The notes beneath the pieces were generated by a model that saw nothing but the letters and a program-made list of their open reading frames with translations, searched no databases and was not told where the DNA came from. Shown piece after piece: positions 44,494 to 55,536 of a stretch of 64,000 nt of DNA. Where the stretch lies: NCBI GenBank assembly GCA_947311845.1, contig CAMZMU010000059.1:38553226-38617225 (forward strand), read 5' to 3'. Positions within the stretch are counted from its first letter, which is position 1. Every line of letters begins with the position of its first letter. The translations under genes were made by a program, and so were the position numbers. The stretch comes from Poa pratensis (lineage: Eukaryota > Streptophyta > Magnoliopsida > Poales > Poaceae).

Positions 44494-44702
44494 TGTGTAA
44501 TAATGTACTAGAGGTTAATTTTTTTTAATTTTCTGGTTTCTTACTTTTTTATATCTTTTGATCATTTCACATCACAAAGTTTGATGCTACATCAAAAATT
44601 TATAAATTAAGTACTACATTCCGCCACCGCCATACGCTTGATTTCATTGACATGTCTGTCTTGTCCTCCAGACTATAAATTATATAAAAGTTTAATAAAT
44701 TA

Positions 44703-47700
44703 TTACACATCATGAACAACATCCTTATTTAGTCTTCGCTTTTTCTTTTTGTGAGACCCTTTCTTCTGATCGCTCCGTAACCATGGACAAGGGTCTGCGT
44801 ATAACTTGAGACTTGGGTCAGTGGTCACTTTGAAGGGCGGAATTTCATGAAACTTGTCGTAATCTTCTGACATGTCTGTCTTGTCCTCCACTCCCACGAT
44901 GGTTCTTTTCCCTGAAAGAACTATGTGGCGCTTTGGCTCATCGGCTGATGTATTCACTTCCTTATCTTTTCTTTTTTTTGGCTTGGTAGACATGTCCTTC
45001 ACATAGAAAACCTGAGCCACATCCTTGGCTAGAACGAATGGTTCGTTGTCGTACGCAACATTCGTGAGATCCACTGTAGTCATTCCGTACAATGGGTCTT
45101 CCTTTACCCCGCCGCCTCTCAGGTTGAACCATTTGCACCAGAACAAAGGGATCTTCAAAGAAGGTCCATAGTCAAGTTCCCATATCTGCTCTATGCAACC
45201 ATAATATGTGACCGTGGCCTCATTCGTGCTCTTATCATCAAAGCGGACACCACTATTTTGGTTGGTGCTCTTTTTATCTTGGGCGTTCGTGTAAAATGTA
45301 TTCCCGTTTATCTCATACCCTTGGAAAGTCCAAATAGTCGAAGATGGCCCCTTAGACAACAAGAACAGCTCATCTGAGACTGTGTTGTTGTTGTTCAGAT
45401 GCGTTTCCAACCAACCGCCAAAATTCTCCATGTGTTCCTTTGCAATGGCGGAGTCATCCATCCCCGGGTTGTTAGAGCGTACAATATCCTTGTGCATCTG
45501 GATATACGGAGCCACCAAAGTGGAATTATGCAGAACTGTGTAGTGTGCTTTTGTGAAAGAATACCCGTCCCTGCATATGTATGATTTCTTTCCTAGAGTG
45601 CCTTCTCCACTTAGTCTCCCCTCATGTCGCGATTCAGGAAGACCAATCGACTTAATGCCGGGAATAAAGTCAACACAAAACTCAATGACCTCCTCTGTTC
45701 CATACCCTTTGGAGATGCTTCCTTCTGGCCTAGCACGGTTATGAACATACTTCTTCAACACTCCCATGAACCTCTCAAAGGGGAACATATTGTGTAGAAA
45801 TACAGGACCCAGAATGTGAATCTCGTCGACCAGGTGCACTAGGAGATGTGTCATAATAGTGAAGAAGGATGGTGGGAACACCAACTCAAAACTAACGAGA
45901 CATTGAGCCACATCCTTCTGTAACCTTAATAGAGTGGTTGGGCTGATTGACTTCTGCGAAATTGCATTGAGGAACGCACATAGCTGAACAATGGATACTC
46001 GAACATTTTCCGGTAGAAGCCCCCGCAATGCAACCGGAAGCAGTTGAGTCATCAGCACGTGGCAGTCATGAGACTTTAGGTTCTGGAACTTTTTCTCTGC
46101 CATATTTATTATTCCCTTTATATTCGACGAGAAGCCAGACGGGACCTTCATACTGCTCAGGACTTCAAAAAATATCTCCTTCTCTTCTTTGGTAAGAACG
46201 TAGCTAGCAGGACGTAGACGTCCTTTATCCGTCCTCATTGGATGCAGGTTCTTTGGGTCTTTCAAAAGTTGCTGGTCCTCTCGTGCTTTCGGAGTATCTT
46301 TTGCCTTCCCATACACGCCCAAGAAGCCTAGCAGGTTCACGCAAACATTCTTCGTCACGTGCATCACGTCGATTGCAGAGCGGACCTTTAGGATTTTCCA
46401 ATAGGGTAGTTCCCAAAATATAGACTTCTTCTTCCACAGGGGAACGTGGTTGTTAGCGTCATTCGGAACAGACTGTCCGCCAGGACCCTTTCCAAAGATT
46501 ACATCTAAATCCTTGACCGCATCATATATATCTTCACCACTTTGGAGGGGTGGCTTCGGCCGGCGATCTTCCTCGCCTTTGAAATGCTGCTGCTTGCTTT
46601 TCTTTCTTAGGGGATGCTGAGTTGTAAGAAATCGACGATGACCCGGGTACACATTCTTGTTACCTACATATATACTTTCAGTGCTATCTAAACAGTGTGT
46701 GCATGCATTGTATCCCTTGTTCGACTGTCCTGAAATGTTACTAAGAGCAGGCCAATCATTGATGGTTACAAACAACAACCCTCGTAGGTTAAATTCCGCT
46801 TGTTTGTACTCATCCCACACAGGTACCCCTTCATCACGCCACAACTGTAAAAGTTCATCAACTAATGGCCTCAGGTAGACATCAATGTTGTTACCGGGTT
46901 GCTTCGGGCCTTGGATGAGCACTGGCATCATAATGAACTTCCGCTTCATGCACAACCAAGGAGGAAGGTTATAGATACATAGAGTCACAGGCCAGGTGCT
47001 ATGACTGCTACTCTGCTCCCCAAAAGGATTAAAGCCATCCGTGCTAAGACCAAACCTTAAGTTCCTTGGGTCACGTGCAAATTCCTTGTACTCTGTATCG
47101 ATTTTTCTCCACTGCGACCCATCAGCCGGGTGTCTCAACATCTCGTCGCTCTTGCGGTCTTCTTTGTGCCATCGCAACAACTTGGCATGCTCTTTGTTTC
47201 TGAACAAACGTTTCAACCGTGGTATTATAGGAGCGTACCACATAACCTTGGCAGGAACCTTCTTCCTGGCGGGCATGCCCTCAACATCGCCAGGGTCATC
47301 TGCTCTGATCTTATACCGCAATGCACCGCATACCGGGCATTCATTCAAATTCTCATACTTCTCACCGCGGTAGAGGATGCAGTCATTAATGCATGCATGT
47401 ATCTTCTGCACATCTAATCCTAGAGGGCAGATAATCTTCTTTGCTTCATACGCACTCTCGGGCAATTCGTTACCAGCCGGCAGCTTGTCCTTCACTATTT
47501 TCAGTAAACTCCCAAATCCCTTGTCAGATAAACCATTCGCTGCCTTCCATTGCAATAATTCCAGTGTGGTACCGAGCTTTGTGTTGCCATCTTCGCAAGT
47601 TGGGTACAACTTTGTTTTGTGATCCTCTAACATGCGCTCCAACTTCAACTTCTCAAGTGTAGTTTCTGCTAGGGTATGTGCATCAACGATGACCCCACGT

Positions 47701-48107
47701 AAATCATCATGTATGATGGGATCATCTGGTTCATCATCAGCTTCCCCTGTTGGGTTACCAACATATTCAGGGTACATGTAGTTGTCATCGTTCTCTTCTT
47801 CTTCGTTATCTTCCATCATAACCCCTTTTTCTCCGTGCTTGGTCCAACAATTATAGCCGGGCATGAAACCAATCGTTATCAGGTGGAGGTGAATTCTGTC
47901 TGTGTTAGGGTAATCCTTCTCATTCCGACATTTCTTGCATGGACAACACATAAAACCATTGGGCCTCTTGTTATCCTTAGCCACATTGAGAAAAGATTGC
48001 ACGCCATCCATGTACTCTTTAGAGCGTCGGTCAGCGTACATCCACGGATGACTCATCTGCAAATCACCGCTAAAACCCATTACGATAAACCAACTAATAG
48101 GAAACAT
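44703..48107 (-). CDS. TNP2-type transposase of the CACTA element
   Basis: An uninterrupted frame of 1134 residues. The likelier start is the ATG at 48056 (MSHPWMYADRRSKEYMDGV), directly after a splice-acceptor-like TTGCAG, giving 1117 residues. Positions are counted from 48107. Residues 18-92 are a transposase-associated domain with paired cysteines (CCPCKKCRN) and HLITIGFMPGY. Residues about 275-490 are the TNP2 core (GLSTDGFNPFG, NISGQSNKGYNACTHCLD). At 579-594 lies IDVMHVTKNVCVNLLG. Residues about 685-800 correspond to DUF4218 (LLPVALRGLLPENVR, FPFERFMGVLKKYVHNRA). Residues about 955-1035 correspond to DUF4216 (GVRFDDKSTNEATVTYYG). It ends in a basic tail. The enzyme acts in the nucleus and cuts at CACTA ends. 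No stop or frameshift is visible, so this gene could still be active even though its ORF1 partner is broken. Confidence 0.93.
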   Translation of the reverse strand: MFPISWFIVMGFSGDLQMSHPWMYADRRSKEYMDGVQSFLNVAKDNKRPNGFMCCPCKKCRNEKDYPNTDRIHLHLITIGFMPGYNCWTKHGEKGVMMEDNEEEENDDNYMYPEYVGNPTGEADDEPDDPIIHDDLRGVIVDAHTLAETTLEKLKLERMLEDHKTKLYPTCEDGNTKLGTTLELLQWKAANGLSDKGFGSLLKIVKDKLPAGNELPESAYEAKKIICPLGLDVQKIHACINDCILYRGEKYENLNECPVCGALRYKIRADDPGDVEGMPARKKVPAKVMWYAPIIPRLKRLFRNKEHAKLLRWHKEDRKSDEMLRHPADGSQWRKIDTEYKEFARDPRNLRFGLSTDGFNPFGEQSSSHSTWPVTLCIYNLPPWLCMKRKFIMMPVLIQGPKQPGNNIDVYLRPLVDELLQLWRDEGVPVWDEYKQAEFNLRGLLFVTINDWPALSNISGQSNKGYNACTHCLDSTESIYVGNKNVYPGHRRFLTTQHPLRKKSKQQHFKGEEDRRPKPPLQSGEDIYDAVKDLDVIFGKGPGGQSVPNDANNHVPLWKKKSIFWELPYWKILKVRSAIDVMHVTKNVCVNLLGFLGVYGKAKDTPKAREDQQLLKDPKNLHPMRTDKGRLRPASYVLTKEEKEIFFEVLSSMKVPSGFSSNIKGIINMAEKKFQNLKSHDCHVLMTQLLPVALRGLLPENVRVSIVQLCAFLNAISQKSISPTTLLRLQKDVAQCLVSFELVFPPSFFTIMTHLLVHLVDEIHILGPVFLHNMFPFERFMGVLKKYVHNRARPEGSISKGYGTEEVIEFCVDFIPGIKSIGLPESRHEGRLSGEGTLGKKSYICRDGYSFTKAHYTVLHNSTLVAPYIQMHKDIVRSNNPGMDDSAIAKEHMENFGGWLETHLNNNNTVSDELFLLSKGPSSTIWTFQGYEINGNTFYTNAQDKKSTNQNSGVRFDDKSTNEATVTYYGCIEQIWELDYGPSLKIPLFWCKWFNLRGGGVKEDPLYGMTTVDLTNVAYDNEPFVLAKDVAQVFYVKDMSTKPKKRKDKEVNTSADEPKRHIVLSGKRTIVGVEDKTDMSEDYDKFHEIPPFKVTTDPSLKLYADPCPWLRSDQKKGSHKKKKRRLNKDVVHDV

Positions 48108-48214
48108 ATCATATTCATTAATACAAGTTCATCACATTAAAACCAAAGTATAGTAGTGACCAAATGTAATACATAGTTCTCATAAAACATAAATTAATTA
48201 AAACTAGAATACAA

Positions 48215-48701
48215 CTATCTAAAGAATTTAAATCCAACAACAAATGCGATCAGAATCGCAACTAAGGTAACTATTGAACCAACAGCATAATGATACCAAG
48301 CCTCTTGACTAATGACATATTTTCTAATCTTTCTAAGCTTCAAGCGCATTGCATCCATCTTCATCTCGTGAACAGCGACGACGTCGGTAAGCTCGACCCC
48401 GTGAGTATCAACGATGTCGGCAATCTTCAAGTCCAATACCATCTTCTCTTCTAGGCATTGGAGACGAAGATCTTCACTTATCTTCAATTTTGCTTTCAAA
48501 TCGTTGTTTTCTTTTATAAAAAACTCTACAATAGGGTCGGCTGGAATTTCCGGTTCAACTACCTCCTAAATAAAAATATATCTATGTCAATTTGGTCGGC
48601 ATGATTGTTATAAACACGAAACAAAATAAATAGTGATAAAAATATACCACATCCGAATCATAGACCGGACGAGGGACGACGGGGACGGATATCAAAACCA
48701 T
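48215..48701 (-). CDS. CACTA-associated coiled-coil membrane protein, two exons
   Basis: Exon 48701-48648 (MVLISVPVVPRPVYDSDV) joins 48565-48215 across an 82 bp GT..AG intron in phase 0. Exon 2 reads EVVEPEIPADPIVEFFIKEN, then NDLKAKLKISEDLRLQCLEE as coiled coil, and ends with a membrane helix (YAVGSIVTLVAILIAFVVGF). Full length is about 134 residues. I have seen proteins of this layout (RKYVISQEAWYHYAVGSIVT) only in grass CACTA elements; function is unknown. A further upstream exon may exist (48866-48806 has acceptor- and donor-like borders), but joined directly its frame contains a stop, so I keep the ATG at 48701. It lies just upstream of TNP2 on the same strand. Confidence 0.65.
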
Positions 48702-49436
48702 GACACTATACATAAAAAACATAAGAAAATTATACAAGAAAAATAATTATGCAATCAAATCATACAAGTAATTTTGTAAAATAACAGATAAAAGAAGAGG
48801 CTCACCGAGGTGGTGCCGGTCACGGGATGGCGGGGGCTATCGACGGCGGTGAGGACCGAGACGACACTAAAATCCACAAATAATAAATTAATTTGAGCTC
48901 AAAATACATAAAAAAAATGAACTACCTAGCTTAGGCATTTCATCAAACACCTAGGTAGCACTATAAAAATGAAATGAGCTAAACTTGTATGGAAATGGCT
49001 AAAATTCGGCCGCCGGGTGAAAGGATCAAGTGTTGCTAACCCTTGGAGAGATGGGTGCCGTCTATCTTGACAAATCTTGGAAAAAAATGGGGCTACACTT
49101 GAGCTTGAGAGAGGAAACAATGGAGATGATCTTGAGAGTTCAAAATGGTGGCTGGCCCGGGGTGGGAGATGATATAGCGGGACCTTTAGTCCCGGGCTGT
49201 ACCACGGCCCGGGACGAAAGGTCCACCCTCCTGTCTCCACCCTGCCGCTGACTGCCTCGGTCCCAGGTGGTATCACAGCCCGGAACTAGAGGCGCCCTAC
49301 AACCCGGGACCCGACCTGCGCAGCGTCGGAGCAGCCGGCCCGGTACTAGTTCCCTCCTCTAGTCCGGGATCGAACCACGCCAGGGACTAGAGCCCAACAC
49401 CCCTCTCCACCAAAGCCCCTGTTTCCACTGGTGGTA

Positions 49437-51678
49437 GCTAGTAATTTAGGTCTTCATAGCATCCATTTCACATTTTTAACTCTTTAAGGACTCAAAGCGT
49501 GATACGGCTGATGGTATTTGATAGTGTGTTGAGTAAAGTGATTAACTTGGTGCTAGATAGTGCTGGTGTACGTTAGGAGGGGCTTACTCGATTCCAAATG
49601 AGCATTCTCGATATTGTTTGACACCCCTCACAAGTCACCTCGTGTGTGTGCGCGCGCGTGCGTGTGTGTGCATGTGATCTAGGTACAATTGTATGCATGT
49701 GTGTGTTTTCTTTTAGTACATCATTGTTGATTTCCTTTAAACTATAGCTACATCCTTCAGATAAACTATGGTGTATGATTTAGTGTCATGGCTTGTTTTG
49801 TCGTATCACACATACGCATATGTGTAAAAAAAATCTCCAAATTGTTTTCCTTAAAAGATGTGTGTGAAAACATACACCCAAACAAACATAGAAAAATATT
49901 TCTTTATAAATATTGACCTAAACATAGATGTGAAATGAGAGTGTCATGCTAATGTTGAATGCAAGGTGATAGATAAATACATGCGTACGAAAATAGTTTT
50001 TCCCTAAACGATTGCATGAAACACACACACACACACAAATAATATATGCATGCATTTGTTTACCGACAATTCAAGATTAGCATGGCAACCTCTTTTATAT
50101 CTACATTTAGCTCAAAACATAAATGTGAAAAGCGACACTGCAATGCTAATGTTGATAATTAGATGCATACCTATATAGCCGAAGGACATGAAGGATAAAA
50201 AATGTGACATGGATGTTGTTAACACCTAAATTACTAGCTACTATAAATTTAAATGATAGCTAGTCAAGTCCTGGATTAAATTAGATGACATCTCATCTCA
50301 AGATAAGGATGATCATTAGTGGTACAACTTATATGATTATCCAACAACTAGGACAATATAGTAACGCCTCGCTCTTTATCATCAAATGGACGACAAGTTT
50401 CAAGCATATGGTCTCTTCTCAACGCTCATCTTGAAATTATACTTCTCAATCTTGGTGATGATCACCACTTTGATGTCATCTTCCAATGGGATGTATGAAA
50501 TCTTCTAATTGATGCTATACTATGAAGAGGTACCTATCCCAGTATATAACACCAAACACATAGATCGTGCAGTATCTCACAAAGCGCAATTTGCAATTGA
50601 TTTACCACGAGATCACCTAACCCACTCAGTACATCTTGTATGCTTTGTGTGTTGATCAAGTTGAATCAAATATTTACACTTTCTATTGATCAACCTTGTA
50701 TCATTTCTTTCTTTTTATTATGATGATGTCTTGAATGTAAACATGAGTACTCATTGAATTTTCTTATTCAATTCATACTCGCCATAGGCTCATCTTTCTC
50801 ATGGCCATTCTTTGGATCACTCCTTGAATAACACCTTTGTAATTACTTAATATTCTTCTTGATCATATCAAATATATTTGTTTGAATCAATGATCTTGAT
50901 AGCAAATACTCAATCCATATCATTATCTTCATGTCATCCAATCTTGAATCCAACACATGGAGTTCCAAGCATTGCCTATCGACAAAATTTTCAAGTATAA
51001 CTCAATATAAACATTAATCCATAGGGATTATCATTATTATCAAAACCACACTTCGGTGCCCATGCACTTTTAAATATTCTCTTACTTTTACCCTTTTTGT
51101 CCTGAATCGCAAGCAGTCTGTGTTATTTATGTTCTTTTAGCTTATTTTTTTTAGTATTCATCATATTGTTAGTCATGTAAGTATGGTGTGTGCTTGCTAT
51201 GTGAGGCTCACACCAATAGTTGTGTATTGTCTGTGTCAAATCTTCGCGAACAAGCGTCCCTAATCTAAAGGCACAAATGGCTAGATGAAATGTATGAAAT
51301 ATAATGCAGAGAAATACATGGACATTCACTTCAATGGTTTGTCAGAACAGCCATGATTCGAGGGCACGCAGCTGTCTTGGACCTCACCCTCATCGTGGCC
51401 ATAGAGCAGAGCCTACTGCTGCGGGGTACACACATGGTGTTCGACTACATAAATGGTAAGGGTCGACGTTGCACGGAAGAACTATTAAAATTGTCCTATT
51501 TCGAAAAGTATAGGGACAAACATATATTTTGGCCAATATCCTAGTGAGTCAAGGATACCCTTGATACCAAGCTCCCTGACAGACAAATCCAAATAGACAC
51601 CGTCCTCGCAAATTATTTGTATAATTCAGACCATTTCTCTATACACAATCATATACTAGAAACATCGGCCACGATATT
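49437..51678. other. Intergenic stretch between the CACTA and the copia LTR, no gene recognised
   Basis: AT-rich, with short GT/CA microsatellites at 49641-49673 and 50022-50037. An open frame at 51353-51544 (starting MIRGHAAVLDLTLIVAIEQS) has no recognised domain and no supporting signals. Confidence 0.5.
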
Positions 51679-52222
51679 TGTTAGATAATATGCATTAGTT
51701 TGTCAAGAAAAAGAAACATATGCATTTGAAACTTCTACGAAGATATTTAAGGATAATGTAATCTATGTGGAAAATGATACTCCCTCCGATCCATAATGAA
51801 TTTCGTAATTTTGAACTAATCTCAGTTCGAAACTTCGACATTTATTTTGAATTGGAGGGAATATTCTTTCCTCAACTTTATTTCACCTACCAAATCTTGC
51901 TTACTACATTCTGATCCGGCCACATCAGCCTTCGCGCCATGCAGGAAGCCGATACATGTACATGTACCGGAAAATACGAATGCCAAGATCAGCTGGTGTG
52001 GCGTGTACATATACGACGAACTGAAACCAATATATAGCACAGGCGAAGAGATTTGTGTAAACTTTGGTGGAACGATCGTTGCCCATTGGGTCTATTGGTT
52101 TCATGTTAAATAGGCTAGGAACAGCCCCTAGCATGGCGTGTACAGGAAGGCGTATTCGAGGTGGAGTACTACTCCATACTCTTATACGTATACATATAAT
52201 GAAACCGTATTACAATCTAACA
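51679..52222 (-). repeat. 3' LTR of a minus-strand copia element
   Basis: On the minus strand it starts TGTTAGATTG at 52222 and ends ATCTAACA at 51679, perfect 8 bp inverted termini. A polypurine tract, AGGGAGGT, lies at 52223-52230 directly against the pol stop. Contained within it is a Stowaway MITE (51780-51861), so the LTR proper is about 460 bp. The pentamer outside the end is ATATT (51674-51678). Confidence 0.85.
51780..51861. mobile_element. Short Stowaway-like MITE in the copia LTR
   Basis: CTCCCTCCGATCC after TA (51778-51779) and GGAGGGAA before TA (51862-51863), 82 bp. It is very short for the family and may have an internal deletion. Confidence 0.7.
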
Positions 52223-52229
52223 ACCTCCC

Positions 52230-55008
52230 TTAATCACAACCTTCTGAAAGGTTGAGATTACGAACAAACTCATGAAGATTCTTGACTGGCAACACCTTTG
52301 TAAAACCATATGCAACTTGATCTTTGCTAGAAATGAACTTGATGTCAAGCAACTTATCTGCAACTCTTTCTCGAACAAATTGATAGTCTATCTCAATGTG
52401 TTTAGTTCTAGCATGAAACACAGAATTAGCAGATAGATATGTAGCACCTAAGTTATCACACCATAAACATGGTTTTTCTCTTAGTTTAACACCAAGTTCA
52501 TTTAGAACAGCCTCAACCCAAATTAACTCGGTTGTAGCATTTGGAAGAGCTTTATATTCAGCTTCAGTACTTGACCGTGACACAATTTTCTGTTTTTGTG
52601 AGCTCCAAGAAACCAGATTTGGTCCAATAAATATAGCAAAACCTCCAGTTGACCGTCTATCATCAAGACAACCTGCCCAATCTGCATCTGAAAAGGCACT
52701 AAGCAATGTAGAGGATGACTTCTGGAAAGTCAATCCAACATGAAGAGTACCATGAACATATCTCAAAATTCTTTTTGCAGCTGTCCGATGAGTAGTTGTA
52801 GGGGCATGTAAATACTGACAAACTTTGTTAACATAGAAAGAAATATCAGGTCGTGTCAACGTCAAATATTGTAATGCACCTACAAGACTTCTATAATGCG
52901 TGTTATCATCAGGGCCAAGGAGAGTTCCCTCAGTTAAAGACAACTTTTCAGTAGAGGATAAGGGTGTAGGACATGAGGTGCACTTCGTCATACCAACTTT
53001 GGCAAGGAGATCTGTAGCATATTTTCCCTGAGTGAGGAGCAAGCCTGAATGTGTCTTCTTCACCTCAATACCTAGAAAATAATGTAAGTCTCCCAAATCC
53101 TTAAGAGCAAAGTCGGCATTCAAATCATGAAGAAGGGCCGAGATAGCTTGATTTGAAGAACTTGTGACAATAATATCATCAACATAGATTAGCACAAATA
53201 TCATAACACCAGACTTATCATAAAGGAACAAAGAGGTGTCGGCCTTGGAAGGAGAGAAACCAAGCTGTTGCAACTTGGCACTGAGTCGTGAATACCATGC
53301 ATGAGGAGCTTGTTTGAGACCATACAGAGCCTTGTCAAGCTTGCAAATATGGTGTGGAGCTTGAGGATCTTCAAAAACCTGGGGGTTGCTTCATATAAAC
53401 TTCCTCTTCCAGAACGCCATGGAGAAACGTGTTCTTGACATCTAGCTGCCGCAAACTCCATCCTCTAGAAACAGCTGTTGAAATAACAATATGTATCGTT
53501 GCTGCTTTGACCATAGGACTAAAGGTATCTTCATAATCTATCCCATATCTCTGTTTGAAACCTTTTGCAACCAAGTGTGCCTTGTACATATCAATGGTGC
53601 CATCTGCATTTTTCTTAACACGATAAACCCATTTACAGTTAATGAGACTCTTTGTATGATGTGAAGGAACTAAGTGCCATGTTTTGTTTTGCATAAGGGC
53701 ATCATACTCATCCTCCATCGCTTTGCGCCACCTGTCGTCCCCAAGCGCCTCAGACAATGTTCGTGGTTCCCCTGTAGATGCAAGGAGACACCAGCGAATA
53801 GTACCATCAGTGAGCTTACGAGGCTGTCGTATACCTTTTTGAAGTCGTGTACGAGGTTCAGGAGGCGGTGGTGGAGCAGGTGGCGAAGAAGTAGGCGTCG
53901 TTTGCACAGGAGTGGCCACACCAGGGCTTGGCGTAGCAGATCCTGCCGAACCGGAGCCCCCATGTGCAGCGGACGAGGATGTCAGAGAGGAGGGCGCCAT
54001 GGCGTGTGGTGATTCATCAGCGTCGTCACCCCGAGGCGAGGGTGGGGTCCGTGAGTAGGACCGTGGTGGGGTCCCCGACCGTGTCGGCGACCGCGCTGTC
54101 CTAGAGCGTGACGTGGCGGGGCTTGATTCCTCGGGCGAGCGGGACCGCGGCGAGGTCCCTGATGGTGACGGAGATCGGGCCGTCCTGGAGTGCGACGTGG
54201 CGCTGTGTGGTTCGCGAGCAGGCGACGACGGCTGCTGCATGGCTGACACGGACGCGTCAGAATCCTCCTCAGAGTCAGCGTCTGACGCGCTGACATGTGA
54301 AGCGTCCTCGGGATCGACGAGGATCGGATCCTCCTCGGGATTGCGCAAGGGCAGACGTGGTCTGTTGTTTAGCGCATGGTTTTGCACCGTAGTTGCACCG
54401 TTTTGAGCCAAAAAATCTTGTTCTTCTTGAGTCATACTTGCACCTGCTGGCACACTTGTTTCTGCATGTTGATCATTAGCAACATCTGGTATAATAGGCA
54501 AAGTCGTATAATCATCAATATTTGCATCCCCCTGCAAAAGGAGGTCTTTTCTAAGATGAGCACCGACATTAGGATGAAGAGATTCAAAAGGAAAAACACT
54601 CTCATCAAAAACAACATCCCGTGAGATATAAATGCGGCCAGTGGAGACATCCAAACATGTAACTCCTTTGTGATGTGGACTATAGCCTAAAAAGACACAA
54701 TGTGTAGAACGTAAAGAAAGTTTTCTTTTGTTGTAGGGACGTAGATTTGGCCAACAAGCACATCCAAAAACTCTAAGAAACTCATAGTTTGGCTTGGTGT
54801 GGAGAAGACGCTCAACAGGTGTGTCAAGATTGATGATTTTACTTGGAAGCAAGTTTATAAGAAAGGTGGCGGTGAGAAAAGCTTCATCCCAATATTTAAG
54901 AGGCATGGATGCATTAGCAAGCAAGGCAAGACCAACTTCAACAATGTTATGGTGTTTACGTTCAACGGAACCATTTTGTTGGTGGGCATGTGGGCAAGAG
55001 ACATGATG
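52230..55008 (-). pseudogene. Copia pol: integrase end, reverse transcriptase and RNase H, frameshifted and 5'-cut
   Basis: Minus-strand order from 55008: integrase end ([40 protein letters not shown]), a long Ser/Pro-rich linker, RT start ([55 protein letters not shown]), then after a frameshift RT with [11 protein letters not shown], and RNase H ([50 protein letters not shown]) to the stop at 52230. The break is one extra base in the A5 run at 53373-53377, where PPGF should continue [20 protein letters not shown]. Upstream of HHVSCPH the gene is cut by the G1 LTR. The order INT-RT-RH defines copia. Confidence 0.9.
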
Positions 55009-55536
55009 TGTCGTCGTATCAGCATCTTGGATAGGAGACGGGGTCCTGCTAGCCGAGGGTGAACGTAGGGCAAGAAGGTGGACGTCGTCGAGGTCGGGAT
55101 TGTACACGGCGGTTTACCCAGCTTCAGGCTCCACGGCGTGGCGGAGCCCTACGTGCTGCTATAACTCACTATAATGGCGATAGCCGTGTTACAGGTTACA
55201 ATGAGTTGGGAGTATCAAAGTATGTTGAACGTGCCCTAAAGGCGTCCCTAGGTCCGGCTTATATAGGCGGCTGGACCTAGGGTTACAAGGGACAAACGTG
55301 TCCGCGGCAAGACTACAGATTCCTAAACCTATCCAGCAAGTCACCGCCTTCCGTCTTGATCTTGGTGGCGTCATGGGCTTCAGTCTTGGGTCTCCGTCTT
55401 GCCATCCTCCGTCTGCCTTGTCTGCCGGCTATCTGGGCCGCCCGGCGGGCCAAAGGCTTAACCACCACTTTGGGCCACCCTGGACTAGCCGGATTGATCC
55501 ATGTCAGAGATACCGCCAGTAGGTATATCCCCAACA
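55009..55536 (-). repeat. 3' LTR of gypsy element G1 (minus), inserted in the copia integrase
   Basis: On the minus strand it starts TGTTGGGGATATACC at 55536 and ends GATACGACGACA at 55009. It is preceded by a purine-rich tract (GCCGGGGGCTAA, minus) and has a minus-strand TATA box TATATAAG (55265-55258). 528 bp. It abuts copia codons exactly at HHVSCPH. The adjoining pentamer on the copia side is TGATG (55004-55008). The matching duplication and the 5' half of the copia should lie to the right of the window. Confidence 0.75.

Larger units (their letters stand above)
36252..49433 (-). mobile_element. Complete CACTA (En/Spm) DNA transposon, 13.2 kb
   Basis: Left terminus CACTAGTGGAAACAGGG at 36252, right terminus reading CACCAGTGGAAACAGGG on the minus strand from 49433, and a 3 bp target duplication GTA at 36249-36251 and 49434-49436. 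Subterminal regions carry repeated CTCTAGTACCGGGT / ACCCGGTACTAGAG words. Genes on the minus strand from right to left are a small coiled-coil membrane protein, TNP2 transposase, and ORF1 with a C48-like protease tail, so the 5' end is at the right. A TATA-like GCTATATCATC (minus, near 49180) precedes a pyrimidine-rich leader. Two captured-type genes lie on the plus strand in the middle. The right terminus has CACC instead of CACT, one mismatch from canonical. Confidence 0.93.

Noticed and set aside
51353..51544. 63-codon ORF as a host gene fragment
   Set aside because: No recognised domain, no splice or promoter signals, and it sits in AT-rich intergenic DNA.
54113..54406. Plus-strand ORFs opposite the copia integrase linker
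   Set aside because: They are complements of the Ser/Pro-rich linker of pol, with no independent support.
55009..55536. Reading this LTR as a plus-strand 5' LTR
   Set aside because: The minus strand has the better TATA box and a polypurine tract, while the plus side has no recognisable primer-binding site.
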